This document shows positions 19,013-28,041 of a stretch of 64,000 bases of DNA, piece after piece. A program made the translations under genes and the position numbers. This stretch comes from Micromonospora chokoriensis (GTDB taxonomy: Bacteria > Actinomycetota > Actinomycetes > Mycobacteriales > Micromonosporaceae), in assembly GCF_000718555.1 (NCBI RefSeq), contig NZ_JOAN01000011.1, forward strand, positions 124,001-188,000, written 5' to 3'. The stretch's first letter is position 1, and each line of letters opens with the position of its first letter. The notes under the pieces were generated by a model. It saw only the letters and a list, made by a program, of their open reading frames with translations, was not told the DNA's origin and did no database searches.

Positions 19013-20266
19013 TCAGTGCACCCGGCCCGCCGTCACGAAGGCGCTCACCCGGCTCCGCCAGGCCCGGTGGTCGAACGACTCGCGGGCTCGCGACCGGGCC
19101 GCCGCGCTCATCGCCGTCCACTGCTCGTCCCGTAGCCGCAGCGCCCGCTCGATCGCCAACCGGACGTCGTCCGGGCCGTTGCCGTCGAGCACCAACCCCT
19201 CGACCCCGTCGTGCACGTACGCGGCCAGGTCACTTGTGTGGTTGAGCAGCACCGGGCATCCGGCGGCGAGACTCTCCGGCACCTTGGACGGGAACCCGTT
19301 GGCCGCGTACCCGCCGGTGGGGCGGACCAGCATCGAGAAGTGCGACTCCGAGAGCAGGGTCAGCACGGTCTCGCGGGGGACGCGACCGAGGAACCGAACG
19401 TCGGCCGAGACCGCGTCCAGCACCGCGACGTCCAGGTCCGAGTGGGCAGCGGCGTCCTCGCGGCTGACGCCGGCGATGGTGAGGCTGACCCGCCGCTGGT
19501 GCTCCGGGGCGAGTTGACTGATCCCACGCAGGATCACGTCGAGCATGTCCTTGCGCTCGGGGGTGCCCGCGTAGAGCAGGCGCAGGCCGTCGGTGATCGG
19601 GGGCGGCTGCGGCGCCTGGAACTCGTCGCAGTCCACCTGCGGCGGCACCACCAGCACGTCCAGACCGTGGCCGGTCAGGTAGTCGGCCAGCGTGGTGGAG
19701 ACCGCCGTGGCCCGGTCGACGAGCCGGGTCGCCAGGAACGTCGACCAGCGGTGCCGCAGGAAGTACGGGGTGAGCCAGCCGCGGCGGAACTGCCGTCGGT
19801 CGTGACGCTCGCTGGCGTCCACCACCACCGGGCAGCGCAGCACGAGGCGCAGGGTCGCCCAGTTGCCGAGGGTCAGCAGCGCCATCGGCAGCAGTACGAC
19901 GCTCACGTCGCCGCGATCCACGCCGGCCTGCCGCACGGCCCGCAGCACCCGTACCGGTCGGGCCAGCCGGGCCGTCATGCGGGTGAGGTGGTGCCGACCC
20001 CGGATCCGCATGGTGACCAGGTCGATGCCGGCCACACCGGGCCGCCCGGCCGGGAAGGCCACCTCGCAGGGCCAGTCGTTGACGACTAGCGTGTGCGCGC
20101 CGTCGGGCGCCGCGCAACGAGCGAGTTGCAACAGGCGGTTGGAGGTGGCGTCCCCGTGCGGAAAGGCGTACGCGCCCACGAGCAGCGGACGTGGCCGGTC
20201 AGCCGGCCCGGTCGACCCCGCGTCCAGCCGCGGTTGCCGGCCGAGCACCGTTGTCTGATCGTTCAT
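19013..20266 (-). CDS. GT4 glycosyltransferase
   Basis: A 417-residue GT-B enzyme. The C-terminal domain reads LRLLYAGTPERKDMLDVIL, then VRFLGRVPRETV, MLVRPTGGYAANGFPSKVPE and SLAAGCPVLLNHTSDL, with the glycosyltransferase donor-site pattern. Sugar and acceptor are unknown. ATG 20266 follows GGGGAGAGAG. The start region overlaps the end of the upstream GT4 gene by 68 bp, so the two are coupled in a leftward operon that begins at 23787. Confidence 0.82.
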   Translation of the reverse strand: MNDQTTVLGRQPRLDAGSTGPADRPRPLLVGAYAFPHGDATSNRLLQLARCAAPDGAHTLVVNDWPCEVAFPAGRPGVAGIDLVTMRIRGRHHLTRMTARLARPVRVLRAVRQAGVDRGDVSVVLLPMALLTLGNWATLRLVLRCPVVVDASERHDRRQFRRGWLTPYFLRHRWSTFLATRLVDRATAVSTTLADYLTGHGLDVLVVPPQVDCDEFQAPQPPPITDGLRLLYAGTPERKDMLDVILRGISQLAPEHQRRVSLTIAGVSREDAAAHSDLDVAVLDAVSADVRFLGRVPRETVLTLLSESHFSMLVRPTGGYAANGFPSKVPESLAAGCPVLLNHTSDLAAYVHDGVEGLVLDGNGPDDVRLAIERALRLRDEQWTAMSAAARSRARESFDHRAWRSRVSAFVTAGRVH

Positions 20267-21440
20267 CTCTCTCCCCGTTTCGCGAAGGCTGGCCGGCTGA
20301 TTGCCCCTGGCGGGCCGACGCCCACCGTCGGTAGATGGTCAGGTGGGTGGTGGCCGCCGTGTCGATGGCGAAGACGCTTCGCGTGAACCGCTGCGCCGCC
20401 GCCGTGGCCGAGGTCTGTTCGGTGTACGACGCCGCCGCGCACACCGCGCTCGCCCATGCCTGCGGGGCGGCATCGGTGTCGACGACTGTCACGCCGGGCA
20501 GGTGCTCCTCGATGAAGCGCACCCCCGGGAGGTCGGCGGCGACCGTGCCGACGCCCAACGCGACGGGCTCCAGCACGCCCCCGGGCAGCCCTTCCAGGCA
20601 GGAGGGGTGGACCACCACGTCGGCCTGGCTCAGCAGCCCGCCCACGTCGTCGCGCGGGCCCAGCAGGTGCACTCGATCGGCGAGACCGGCGGCGGCAGCC
20701 GCCGCCCGGACGCGCTCGTCGTCGGCGTCGTCGCCCGGCCCGATGAGGACGGCGTGCGCCTGCACTCCCCGGGCTCGCAGCTCGGCGAGGATCGGCGGCA
20801 GGAGCCAACGCCGTTTCTCCGGCGACGCCCGACCGACGCTCACACAGACCAGCTCGGCCGGGCGTGCGCCGATCAACCCCCGTAGGTCGTCCTGGCTGGG
20901 GCGGCGCAGCCGGTCCAGGTCGAGTCCGTTGAGGACCACCCGGCAGCGCGGGTCGTCGCGCCAGCGGGGGTCGTACGCGAAGGTGAGCGAGCTGGGCGAG
21001 ACCCCGAGGATGTCGGTGGCGGACATCCGCAGCAGCCGTTTGCAGACCCAGCGGTAGACCCGTCGGCGCAGGTTCCGGTGCTGGTTGTCGTCCCCCCGGA
21101 AGTGGGCGACCCGTCCGGGCACGCCACACAGGGCGGCGAGCGAGAGCAGCACCCCGGAGAAGTTGGCGCAGTCGACGTGCACCACGTCCGGGCGCAGCCG
21201 GCGCAGCAGGCCCAGGAAGCGGGCGGCGAAGCGCAGGTCGAGCGGTATCGGGTGCACGGTGCCACCATGCTGGCGGACCACCCCGGCCAGTGGGCCGGGA
21301 CCGACCGTGGCGCTGAGCGTCACCAGGTGCACCTGGACCCCGTCGGCCGAGAGCCGGGGCAGCAACTCGGCCGTGCGCATCTCGGTGCCGCCGAAGTTCA
21401 GCTCACCGACGACCCGCAGCACCCGGCACTCCCCGGTCAC
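20199..21440 (-). CDS. GT4 glycosyltransferase
   Basis: A 413-residue GT-B enzyme. The N-terminus VVGELNFGGTEMRTAELLPRL contains the GGTE/GGAE acceptor-side motif of GT4 enzymes. The donor half shows LVCVSVGRASPEKRRWLL, HLLGPRDDVGGLL and VHPSCLEGLPGGVLEPVALG (E-x7-E). GTG 21440 overlaps the flippase stop (GTGA) and has a GGGGAG ribosome site 7 bp upstream; an open frame far upstream is a shadow of the flippase gene. The last 20 or so residues are charged and overlap the next gene. Confidence 0.84.
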   Translation of the reverse strand: MTGECRVLRVVGELNFGGTEMRTAELLPRLSADGVQVHLVTLSATVGPGPLAGVVRQHGGTVHPIPLDLRFAARFLGLLRRLRPDVVHVDCANFSGVLLSLAALCGVPGRVAHFRGDDNQHRNLRRRVYRWVCKRLLRMSATDILGVSPSSLTFAYDPRWRDDPRCRVVLNGLDLDRLRRPSQDDLRGLIGARPAELVCVSVGRASPEKRRWLLPPILAELRARGVQAHAVLIGPGDDADDERVRAAAAAAGLADRVHLLGPRDDVGGLLSQADVVVHPSCLEGLPGGVLEPVALGVGTVAADLPGVRFIEEHLPGVTVVDTDAAPQAWASAVCAAASYTEQTSATAAAQRFTRSVFAIDTAATTHLTIYRRWASARQGQSAGQPSRNGERDERSDNGARPATAAGRGVDRAG

Positions 21441-22825
21441 GTCGACGCTCCCCTGGTGACCGCCCGCCGGTATCCCACCAGCACGGCCGGCCACATGGTG
21501 AGCACGTACGCGACGCAGGCCGCCACCGGCAGGCCGGCGAGCCCGAACTGCCGCAGCGCCCAGATCTTGAGCGTGGTCGCCAGCAGCAGGAACGTGGCCC
21601 AGCCGACGAACTGCGGCCGGAGCAGCCCGATGCTGTTCTGCACCAGGATCAGCGGGGAGGTGACCGCGATCAGCAGCGACCAGCTCGCCAGCCCGATCAG
21701 GACCGTGACCGGGATCTCCGCGGGGTCGATGCCGCCGACCCAGAGGTCGATCAGCCGGTGGCCGTAGACGACAAGCACGACCCCGACCGCCCCCACGATC
21801 AACCCGTAGAGCAGCACCATGCGCCGGGTGTTGCGACGCACCCAGGCCACCTCGCCCCGCGCCAGAGCGGCGCCGTTGACCGGCCAGACCGTCATACCGA
21901 CCAGCCCGACGAAGATCGAGAGGACGCCGAACAGCTTCCCCACGACCGCGTAGTGCGCCGCTGTGCTGGGCCCGAGCACGTTCGCGACAAGCGGGCTGTC
22001 CACGTTCAGCGCGATCGCCGACATCGTGGTGAGCGCGAAGAACCGCAGGCCCAGCCGGAGCAGGCCGACGGCGGTGGCACGGTGCACGAGTCTCGGGCCC
22101 GGGCGCCGCCCGCGATCCTGGAACCAGAAGTAGGTCACGCAGTTGAGCAGGTTGGTCACCGGCACGGCCAGCACCGCGCAGGCGATGACCGCCAGGGGTT
22201 TCCATCCGGCGGCGATGGCGCCGAGCACGGCCGCCAGGCCCGCCAGCGCCCCGGCCGACTGCCAGACGTTGCTCTGCACCACCTGGCCACGGGCGTACTG
22301 GATCCGTTGGATCAGCGAGAGCGGAATGTTGACCACGAAGGCGCCGAAGCAGAGCAGGACCAGGGCGGACGCCTCCGCGGCGACACCCGGGTCACTGACG
22401 TTGAACAGCCCGGCCCAGGGCACCACGGGGGCGACCAGCACGAGACCCGCCAGCAGCGCCACCGCGACCACCCCGAGGGTGGCGAACGCGCTGGAGACCT
22501 CCCGGGCCTGTTGCCGGGGATCGTCGGCCAGGTGACTGAGCCGGGTGAGCAGCCCGTTGCCCAGCCCCAGATCGGCGAACCACGCCATCCCGGTGAGCGC
22601 GGTGACCGCCATCCACAGGCCGTACCGTTGGTCGCCGAGATACCGGAAGCAGGCCGGGGTGATGACCAGGGGGGCGGCCAGGCCGACCCCCTTCGCCACC
22701 ATCGCGGCGGCGATGCCCACCGTGACCGTGCGGTCCCGATCCTTCGACGCCGCAGGGGTCAGCGTGCTCGGTGCGACAGTGGTGCCGGCGGTGGTGTCGG
22801 CAGGTGGCGCGGGGGCCGAGGTCAC
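21437..22825 (-). CDS. Polysaccharide flippase, Wzx/MATE-like (first of two)
   Basis: A 462-residue membrane protein with about 12 spans, expected to flip undecaprenyl-linked repeat units across the membrane. Supporting segments are RYLGDQRYGLWMAVTALTG near the first helices, a Wzx hallmark, and ADLGLGNGLLTRLSHL. GTG 22825 overlaps the stop of the upstream epimerase (GTGA). The ribosome site is weak, so translation probably depends on coupling. A second, unrelated-looking flippase is at 34707-35966. Confidence 0.82.
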   Translation of the reverse strand: MTSAPAPPADTTAGTTVAPSTLTPAASKDRDRTVTVGIAAAMVAKGVGLAAPLVITPACFRYLGDQRYGLWMAVTALTGMAWFADLGLGNGLLTRLSHLADDPRQQAREVSSAFATLGVVAVALLAGLVLVAPVVPWAGLFNVSDPGVAAEASALVLLCFGAFVVNIPLSLIQRIQYARGQVVQSNVWQSAGALAGLAAVLGAIAAGWKPLAVIACAVLAVPVTNLLNCVTYFWFQDRGRRPGPRLVHRATAVGLLRLGLRFFALTTMSAIALNVDSPLVANVLGPSTAAHYAVVGKLFGVLSIFVGLVGMTVWPVNGAALARGEVAWVRRNTRRMVLLYGLIVGAVGVVLVVYGHRLIDLWVGGIDPAEIPVTVLIGLASWSLLIAVTSPLILVQNSIGLLRPQFVGWATFLLLATTLKIWALRQFGLAGLPVAACVAYVLTMWPAVLVGYRRAVTRGAST

Positions 22826-23787
22826 CGAGGTGCGGCGACTACGGCACGTTCGGCATCCAACCGCCCGGCCATCCACTCGACGGTCGCGCGCAGGCCTTCG
22901 GCGCGGGCGACCGGCGCGACGTCCGGGAACAGGTGCCGCAGCGTGGCGTTGTCGGCCAGGGAGTGCGCGACGTCGCCGATGCGCGACGGCGCGTACTCAC
23001 GGGCGATCGGCCGGCCGGACAACCACTCCAGCTCGTCGAGGACCCGCAACAGGCTGGCCCGGGCCCCGAAGGCGAGGTTGACCGGGTGCGGATGGTGTAC
23101 CCGGCGGCGGAGCGCGTCGACGATGACGTCGCAGACCGTGCCGACGTAGGTGAAGTCGCGCGACTGCGTCCCGTCGCCGTGCACCACGACGGGTTCGTCG
23201 CGCAGGGCGGCGTGCACGAAACGGGGGATGACGGCCGCGTACGCGTGGTCGTGGCGCTGCCCCGGGCCGAACACGTTGAAGAAGCGGAAGGCCAACGTGG
23301 GCAGCCCGAACGACGCCTGGTGGGCCAGGGCGTACGCCTCGGTGGCGAGCTTGCTGGCCGCGTACGGACTCATCGGGCGGGTCCAGGTCAGCTCGGTCTT
23401 GGGCAGCGCCGGGTTCATGCCGTACACCGACGAGGAGGAGGCGACGAGGACGTGCGCGACGCCGTGTCGCCGCGCCGCCTCCAGCACCATGAGAGTGCCG
23501 GTCGCGTTCGCGTGGTGGGAGGCCAGCGGGTCGCTCAGCGAGCGGGGGACGCTGGGCAACGCGGCCAGGTGGACCACCGCCTCGCGGCCCACCATCGCCG
23601 CGTCCAGGGCGGCCGGGTCCAGGATTGAGCCCTCGATCAGCTCGACGTCCAGACCGTCGAGGTTGGCCCGCAGCCCGACGGAGAGGTCGTCGAGGACGGT
23701 GACCTCCCCGATGGTGGGCTCGACCATCGCGGCGCGGGCCAGGTTGGACCCGATGAAACCGGCTCCGCCGGTGATCAGAATGCGCAT
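22822..23787 (-). CDS. UDP-sugar 4-epimerase-like SDR (GalE/WbpP family)
   Basis: A 321-residue extended SDR. The NAD motif is GGAGFIGSNLAR (7-18), the Ser region is ASSSSVYGM, and the YxxxK is YAASK (in SPYAASK). RFFNVFGPGQ and RDFTYV blocks are typical of UDP-Glc/GlcNAc 4-epimerases. It probably supplies a galacto-configured sugar for the repeat unit. It is the first gene of the leftward operon (epimerase, flippase, two GT4 genes), and its ATG follows a GGGGGG ribosome site. Confidence 0.85.
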   Translation of the reverse strand: MRILITGGAGFIGSNLARAAMVEPTIGEVTVLDDLSVGLRANLDGLDVELIEGSILDPAALDAAMVGREAVVHLAALPSVPRSLSDPLASHHANATGTLMVLEAARRHGVAHVLVASSSSVYGMNPALPKTELTWTRPMSPYAASKLATEAYALAHQASFGLPTLAFRFFNVFGPGQRHDHAYAAVIPRFVHAALRDEPVVVHGDGTQSRDFTYVGTVCDVIVDALRRRVHHPHPVNLAFGARASLLRVLDELEWLSGRPIAREYAPSRIGDVAHSLADNATLRHLFPDVAPVARAEGLRATVEWMAGRLDAERAVVAAPR

Positions 23788-23956
23788 GAAACCCCCCGTA
23801 TACGCCAGAACACCTGTTCATCGAGTGAGCACCGGCCGCGTGACGGCGTCGGTCGCAAATTCACCCTGTCCGGGTGCTGACGGAGAGCTGCCGCCCACGC
23901 CCCGGCGGCGCACAGTGAGGTTCGTCGTGTGTGCGTTCGTGGTGGAGGTGCCGAGC

Positions 23957-25984
23957 ATGCCCGAGCTGATCGTCTACCGATTCAACGCCCTGATGTCCGT
24001 CAGGTCGCGCTTCGACAGCACCCGTGACCTGGTCATGCCCGCCAACCTCGCGTACGCCGAGGCCATGGTCGGGATGTGGCACTCCGGTCTCCCCCAGGTC
24101 ACTCTCGTGCCCTCGACCGCGACCGACGCCCAGGTGTGGCCGGTGATGTCCGCCGTCGGGACGAAGATCCACGACACCTCCGACGACAACTGCCCGATCA
24201 ACACCGGCTGGTCGTACGTGGGCGGCAACCACGGCTACAACGTCGGCAACCAGATCGTCGTCACCAACCACGGCAAGACGACCGCCGACGTGGGCTCGCA
24301 GTGGACCGACGGGACGCGCATCTTCACCCTGCTGGCCATCACCAGCGTCGACAGCCTGCTCTTCGGCAACCCGTACACGGTCGTGGACGGCATTGCGCAG
24401 GGTGCCCGGGTCAAGCCGGCCGCGCCACTCACCCACGTCTCGGGGGCGACCCACCCGAGCACCGTGCCGATCACCGGTCTGACGCCCGACGTGCAGATCC
24501 GCCCGGCCACCCACTCCCACACGGTGACTGTCGAGCTGGACGGCCGCCCCCTGCCCGATGGCCGGTCCACGGGCCAGGAGCTGACGATCCGGGAGTCCTA
24601 CCTGATCCCGTCCTACCGGCCGATGATCGATACCGCTCGGGCGAACATCGGCACGCCCATCGCCACGATCATGACCCGGATCCCGTCGCTGTGCCGCGTC
24701 TCGAACGTCTACCGCTGGTCGCAGGGAGGCCTGCTGGTTGAGCAGACGGTGACCGCGCTGGAGCGCTTCACCCTGAACGCCGGGGTGACCCAGTGCACGC
24801 CGCTGACCCCGGTTGCTGGCGGCACCCGCCGACAATTCATGCCGAACGTCGGCACGGCCGGTGGCCTGAACTGGTCGGTGTGGGCCAACATCGACACGCT
24901 GGCCGCCCTCACCGACTTCACCCCGGCGACCCTGAAGAACCGGCTGATGCCGGCGAGCAGCATGACCCAGTGGGTGCTCAACAGCGGCCAGGTCCAGCAG
25001 TGGGGCATCGCCGTCGGGCTGCTGCCGGTCGCCGACGGCGTGCCCGAGATCCGGGCCCGACACACCACGGCCAAGGGCTGGTTCATCACCTCCAGCCTGA
25101 AGAAGAACTACCCGCAGCTGGTGTGGGGTCGCACCCTGGAGGCCGGCGAATCCGTGACCGGCACCGCCTACCGGCGCTACCTGGCGCCGCCCTCGGCGGC
25201 CACCGAGATCGTCGTGTCGGACTCCACCCAGGACTTCGTGATGATCGAACGGGTCGAAGCGGTCGCCCAGGCCCAGATGGCGGCTCCGCAACTGTTCCAC
25301 CGGCTGCTGGTTCCGGCCGGCCCGACGAACCTCACCGTGCCGGACCGGGTGGCCGTTGGCGGGATCCCGTACAGCATGGCGGTCCCCACCGGGTACGGGA
25401 TGTGGCGCGCGGAGCCCGGCCCGGCGCGGGTGGGGCCGCTGCCCGGGGCGACCTGCCCGCGCGGCAGTTACTTCCTGCCCCTGGCCGGCCCGACCCAGAA
25501 CGTCACCTACACCGGCACCTACCAGTCGCTGTTGCTGCACCCGGTGTACCTGGCGGAGCCCACCCCGGTCGACCGGGTCTGCGTCGAGGTCACCGCGGCG
25601 GGCACCGGCGTGCTGCGGCACGGCGTGTACGCCCACGATCCCGCGACCGGTCGTCCCGCCGCCCTCGGCCCGATCGCCGAATTCGGCAGCGTCGCCGTCA
25701 CGTCCGTCGGGGTCAAGGAGTCGGTGTTGGCCGCCCCCGTGTTGCTGCCCGCCGGCTGGCACTGGTACGGGCACGTGTGGCAGACCAGCGGTACCACCCC
25801 GCCCATGTTGCGGGCCAGCAGCGCCGGTGCCGCCACCACCCTCAACCTCGGCACCAGCTCAGCGGCGATGACCGGGGACCGGTTCGGCTACGAGGTGACC
25901 GGGACGACCGGCGCGTTGGGAGCGATCACCATCTCCGGCGTCCACCAACTTCCGCCGCCGCGAGTCGCGTACCGCAGGGCCTGA
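23957..25984 (+). CDS. Orphan beta-rich protein with phage tail-fibre-like C-terminus, embedded in the EPS locus
   Basis: A 675-residue protein I cannot assign to a known enzyme. ATG 23957 follows GGAGG by 8 bp; longer upstream frames are shadows of the epimerase. There is no signal peptide and no membrane span. It is rich in Thr, Gly, Ser and Val with short alternating stretches that suggest beta structure, and it has scattered single cysteines. Residues about 504-675 (LLLHPVYLAEPTPVDRVCVE, RHGVYAHDPATGRP, VGVKESVLA, LPAGWHWYGHVWQ) resemble the jelly-roll ends of actinophage tail or receptor-binding proteins. The middle (WSYVGGNHGYNVGNQ) looks carbohydrate-related, possibly a lyase/hydrolase-like sandwich. 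It stands alone on its strand between two leftward operons. Confidence 0.65.
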   Translation: MPELIVYRFNALMSVRSRFDSTRDLVMPANLAYAEAMVGMWHSGLPQVTLVPSTATDAQVWPVMSAVGTKIHDTSDDNCPINTGWSYVGGNHGYNVGNQIVVTNHGKTTADVGSQWTDGTRIFTLLAITSVDSLLFGNPYTVVDGIAQGARVKPAAPLTHVSGATHPSTVPITGLTPDVQIRPATHSHTVTVELDGRPLPDGRSTGQELTIRESYLIPSYRPMIDTARANIGTPIATIMTRIPSLCRVSNVYRWSQGGLLVEQTVTALERFTLNAGVTQCTPLTPVAGGTRRQFMPNVGTAGGLNWSVWANIDTLAALTDFTPATLKNRLMPASSMTQWVLNSGQVQQWGIAVGLLPVADGVPEIRARHTTAKGWFITSSLKKNYPQLVWGRTLEAGESVTGTAYRRYLAPPSAATEIVVSDSTQDFVMIERVEAVAQAQMAAPQLFHRLLVPAGPTNLTVPDRVAVGGIPYSMAVPTGYGMWRAEPGPARVGPLPGATCPRGSYFLPLAGPTQNVTYTGTYQSLLLHPVYLAEPTPVDRVCVEVTAAGTGVLRHGVYAHDPATGRPAALGPIAEFGSVAVTSVGVKESVLAAPVLLPAGWHWYGHVWQTSGTTPPMLRASSAGAATTLNLGTSSAAMTGDRFGYEVTGTTGALGAITISGVHQLPPPRVAYRRA

Positions 25985-25998
25985 CCTGACGCGCGGGG

Positions 25999-26538
25999 TC
26001 AGACGGTGGTGACCCCGTAGATCCTCTTCATCGCCTCGTGCTTGGCCGGCACGGGGAGGTGCCCGATGCCCAGCGACTTGGCCTGCAACCGTTCGAGGTA
26101 CTCGTCGGTGGTCCGCAGCGGTCGCGCCGGCACACCGGCGGCCACCGTGTTGTCCGGGATGTCGCGCGTGACGATCGAGCCGGCCCCGATGACGCACCGG
26201 TTTCCGATGCTGACGCCGGCCAGGATCATCGACCGCATTCCGATGTAGACGTCGTCGCCGATCGTGATCGGGGCGGTCCAGTCCAGGTCGGGGTGGTCCT
26301 TGCGCAGAATCAGGGTGCCGCCGTCGTGGGTGACGAACTGCACCTCGGAGGTGATGTAGACGTTGTTCCCGATGGTGATCAGCCACGGCTCCGAGCCGAA
26401 CATCGCCCGACTGATCCCGTAGAACCTGACCCGTCCGGTGAGATTCACCCCGAGGGACCGCGCGAACGCCTCGGGGTCGCGGGTGGCGGCCAGGTGGTCC
26501 AGGACTCGTCGGACCATCGTACGAACGCGTCTGGGCAC
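25999..26538 (-). CDS. Left-handed beta-helix acyltransferase (CatB/WbbJ-like)
   Basis: A 179-residue hexapeptide-repeat acetyltransferase. The repeats run from about ITIGNNVYITSEVQF to VIGAGSIVTRDIPDNTVAAG, with the classic VPARPLR turn near the end. The catalytic His is likely in FVTHDGGTLIL. It should O- or N-acetylate a sugar of the polysaccharide. I chose GTG 26538 because GAGG lies 7 bp upstream; an in-frame ATG 21 bp downstream is also possible. Its stop is 14 bp from the stop of the convergent tail-fibre-like gene. Confidence 0.82.
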   Translation of the reverse strand: MPRRVRTMVRRVLDHLAATRDPEAFARSLGVNLTGRVRFYGISRAMFGSEPWLITIGNNVYITSEVQFVTHDGGTLILRKDHPDLDWTAPITIGDDVYIGMRSMILAGVSIGNRCVIGAGSIVTRDIPDNTVAAGVPARPLRTTDEYLERLQAKSLGIGHLPVPAKHEAMKRIYGVTTV

Positions 26539-26648
26539 GTGCTGTCCTCGCTGATCAGGTCTCACGCGGTGGCGGATGACGGACCCGCCCACACGGGCCC
26601 CGCCTGTGCAACGACGCAGTTCCAGCGCGGGTGACGCGGCCAGCCGGG

Positions 26649-27869
26649 TCAGGCGCAGAACCGCCGGGCGTGGTCGAGCACGTTCAGTTCCTGACGCTGC
26701 TGTCGCCAGAGCCGGTACCGCCGGCCCGCGGTCTCCTTCGCCTTGGCGCGCTCTCCGGCCGACCGGTCGGCCAGCCGGTCGAGGGCCTGGCTCAGCGCAG
26801 CAGCCGTGGCGGGCCGGACCACCGCTCCTCCGCCGTCGGCGATCAACTCGCTGAACGGCGTGGCGTCGGAGCAGACCACCGGGCAACCGGACGCGAGACT
26901 CTCCAGGATGACGTGCCCGTAGTTCTCGCCAAGCGTCGGGAAGAGGAAGGCGTCGTATCGGCTGAAGGTCGCCAGCACCTCGTCGGCCCCGAGTTCACCG
27001 AGGTAGCGGACCCGGACATGGTCGGGCATCGCGTCGATGAGCCGGCGGCAGCGCGCCCAGTACTGCTCGTCCTCCCGCGGACCGTAGATGTCGAACTCCA
27101 GCGGGTGCGTGGCGCCGGCGACCGCCTCCAACGCCCTGGTGAGGTTCTTCATCGGGGAGATCCGGCCGACGAACACCAACCGCAGCGGCCCGTTGTGCGC
27201 GACGGCTCGGGGCGCCGGCTGTTCCGGGATCGGGCACTCGTTGCCGTTCACCATGATCTGCGCCCATGGCATGTTCGCGCGGATCTGGTTCTCCTCCAGC
27301 CAGCTGCACGCCTGCCACCGCACGTCGAGCCGGCGCAGCAGCGGGGCCCAGACCGCCAGGAAGAGCCGCTTCTTGCGGGCCTTGATGGCGAGCGCGCCGG
27401 GCGAGAGCTCGCCGCGCGGGGCCAGCATGATCGCGCGGACCCGCACCAGCCGCAACGCCACCGCCAGGATCGGCAGCACCGAGAAGAGCGACCAGAGGCT
27501 GTTGACGTAGATCAGATCGACCGGACGGGACCGGATGTGCCGCGCCAGTCGAACCCAGTGCCGCAGCGCGAACGGACCGAGGTAGAAAACCTTGCAGCGG
27601 TCGTCGCGCCGCACCAGCCGCCCGGACAACCCCGGGTACGGTGTGGGCGAGGAGAGGTCGCGATCGCCGGTGACCAGGGTGACGTCGAGATCCTCCGGCA
27701 GGGTGTCGAGGATGAACCGCAGGGAGCGGATCGGCCCGCCGCCACGGAAGCCCGGCTCGAACACGCGAGCGGTGGCGAGCACGCGATATCCGGCCGTGGT
27801 CGCGGATCGCGTCGTCTCCGTCGGTGTCCCGGCGCTGTCGGGCAGACGCGTCCTTGCCAGCTCGTTCAC
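26649..27869 (-). CDS. GT4 glycosyltransferase, paralogue of the gene at 29879-31120
   Basis: A 406-residue GT-B enzyme. Key segments are FEPGFRGGGPIRSLRFIL (acceptor side), LRLVFVGRISPMKNLTRAL (donor side), FDIYGPREDEQYWARC and FLFPTLGENYGHVILESLAS (E-x7-E). It shares nearly all of these blocks with the protein at 29879-31120. I use GTG 27869, in front of which GGTGAG is seen; a longer frame begins at 27965. Divergent from the NeuD-like gene at 28042. Confidence 0.82.
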   Translation of the reverse strand: MNELARTRLPDSAGTPTETTRSATTAGYRVLATARVFEPGFRGGGPIRSLRFILDTLPEDLDVTLVTGDRDLSSPTPYPGLSGRLVRRDDRCKVFYLGPFALRHWVRLARHIRSRPVDLIYVNSLWSLFSVLPILAVALRLVRVRAIMLAPRGELSPGALAIKARKKRLFLAVWAPLLRRLDVRWQACSWLEENQIRANMPWAQIMVNGNECPIPEQPAPRAVAHNGPLRLVFVGRISPMKNLTRALEAVAGATHPLEFDIYGPREDEQYWARCRRLIDAMPDHVRVRYLGELGADEVLATFSRYDAFLFPTLGENYGHVILESLASGCPVVCSDATPFSELIADGGGAVVRPATAAALSQALDRLADRSAGERAKAKETAGRRYRLWRQQRQELNVLDHARRFCA

Positions 27870-28041
27870 CTTCGGCTCACCTTCCCAGACTGCTGTCCCG
27901 GCGTCCGCGCGGGCACACCGCGGCACCTGGAACGCGCGAGAATTGACGAGAGCGCCAGCACGCACCCGTCACCATCGACACCGATGATCGGTTCAGATGA
28001 CGGGGAGCGGCCCGCGTTCTCCGTATTCGAGGGAGCCGCGG

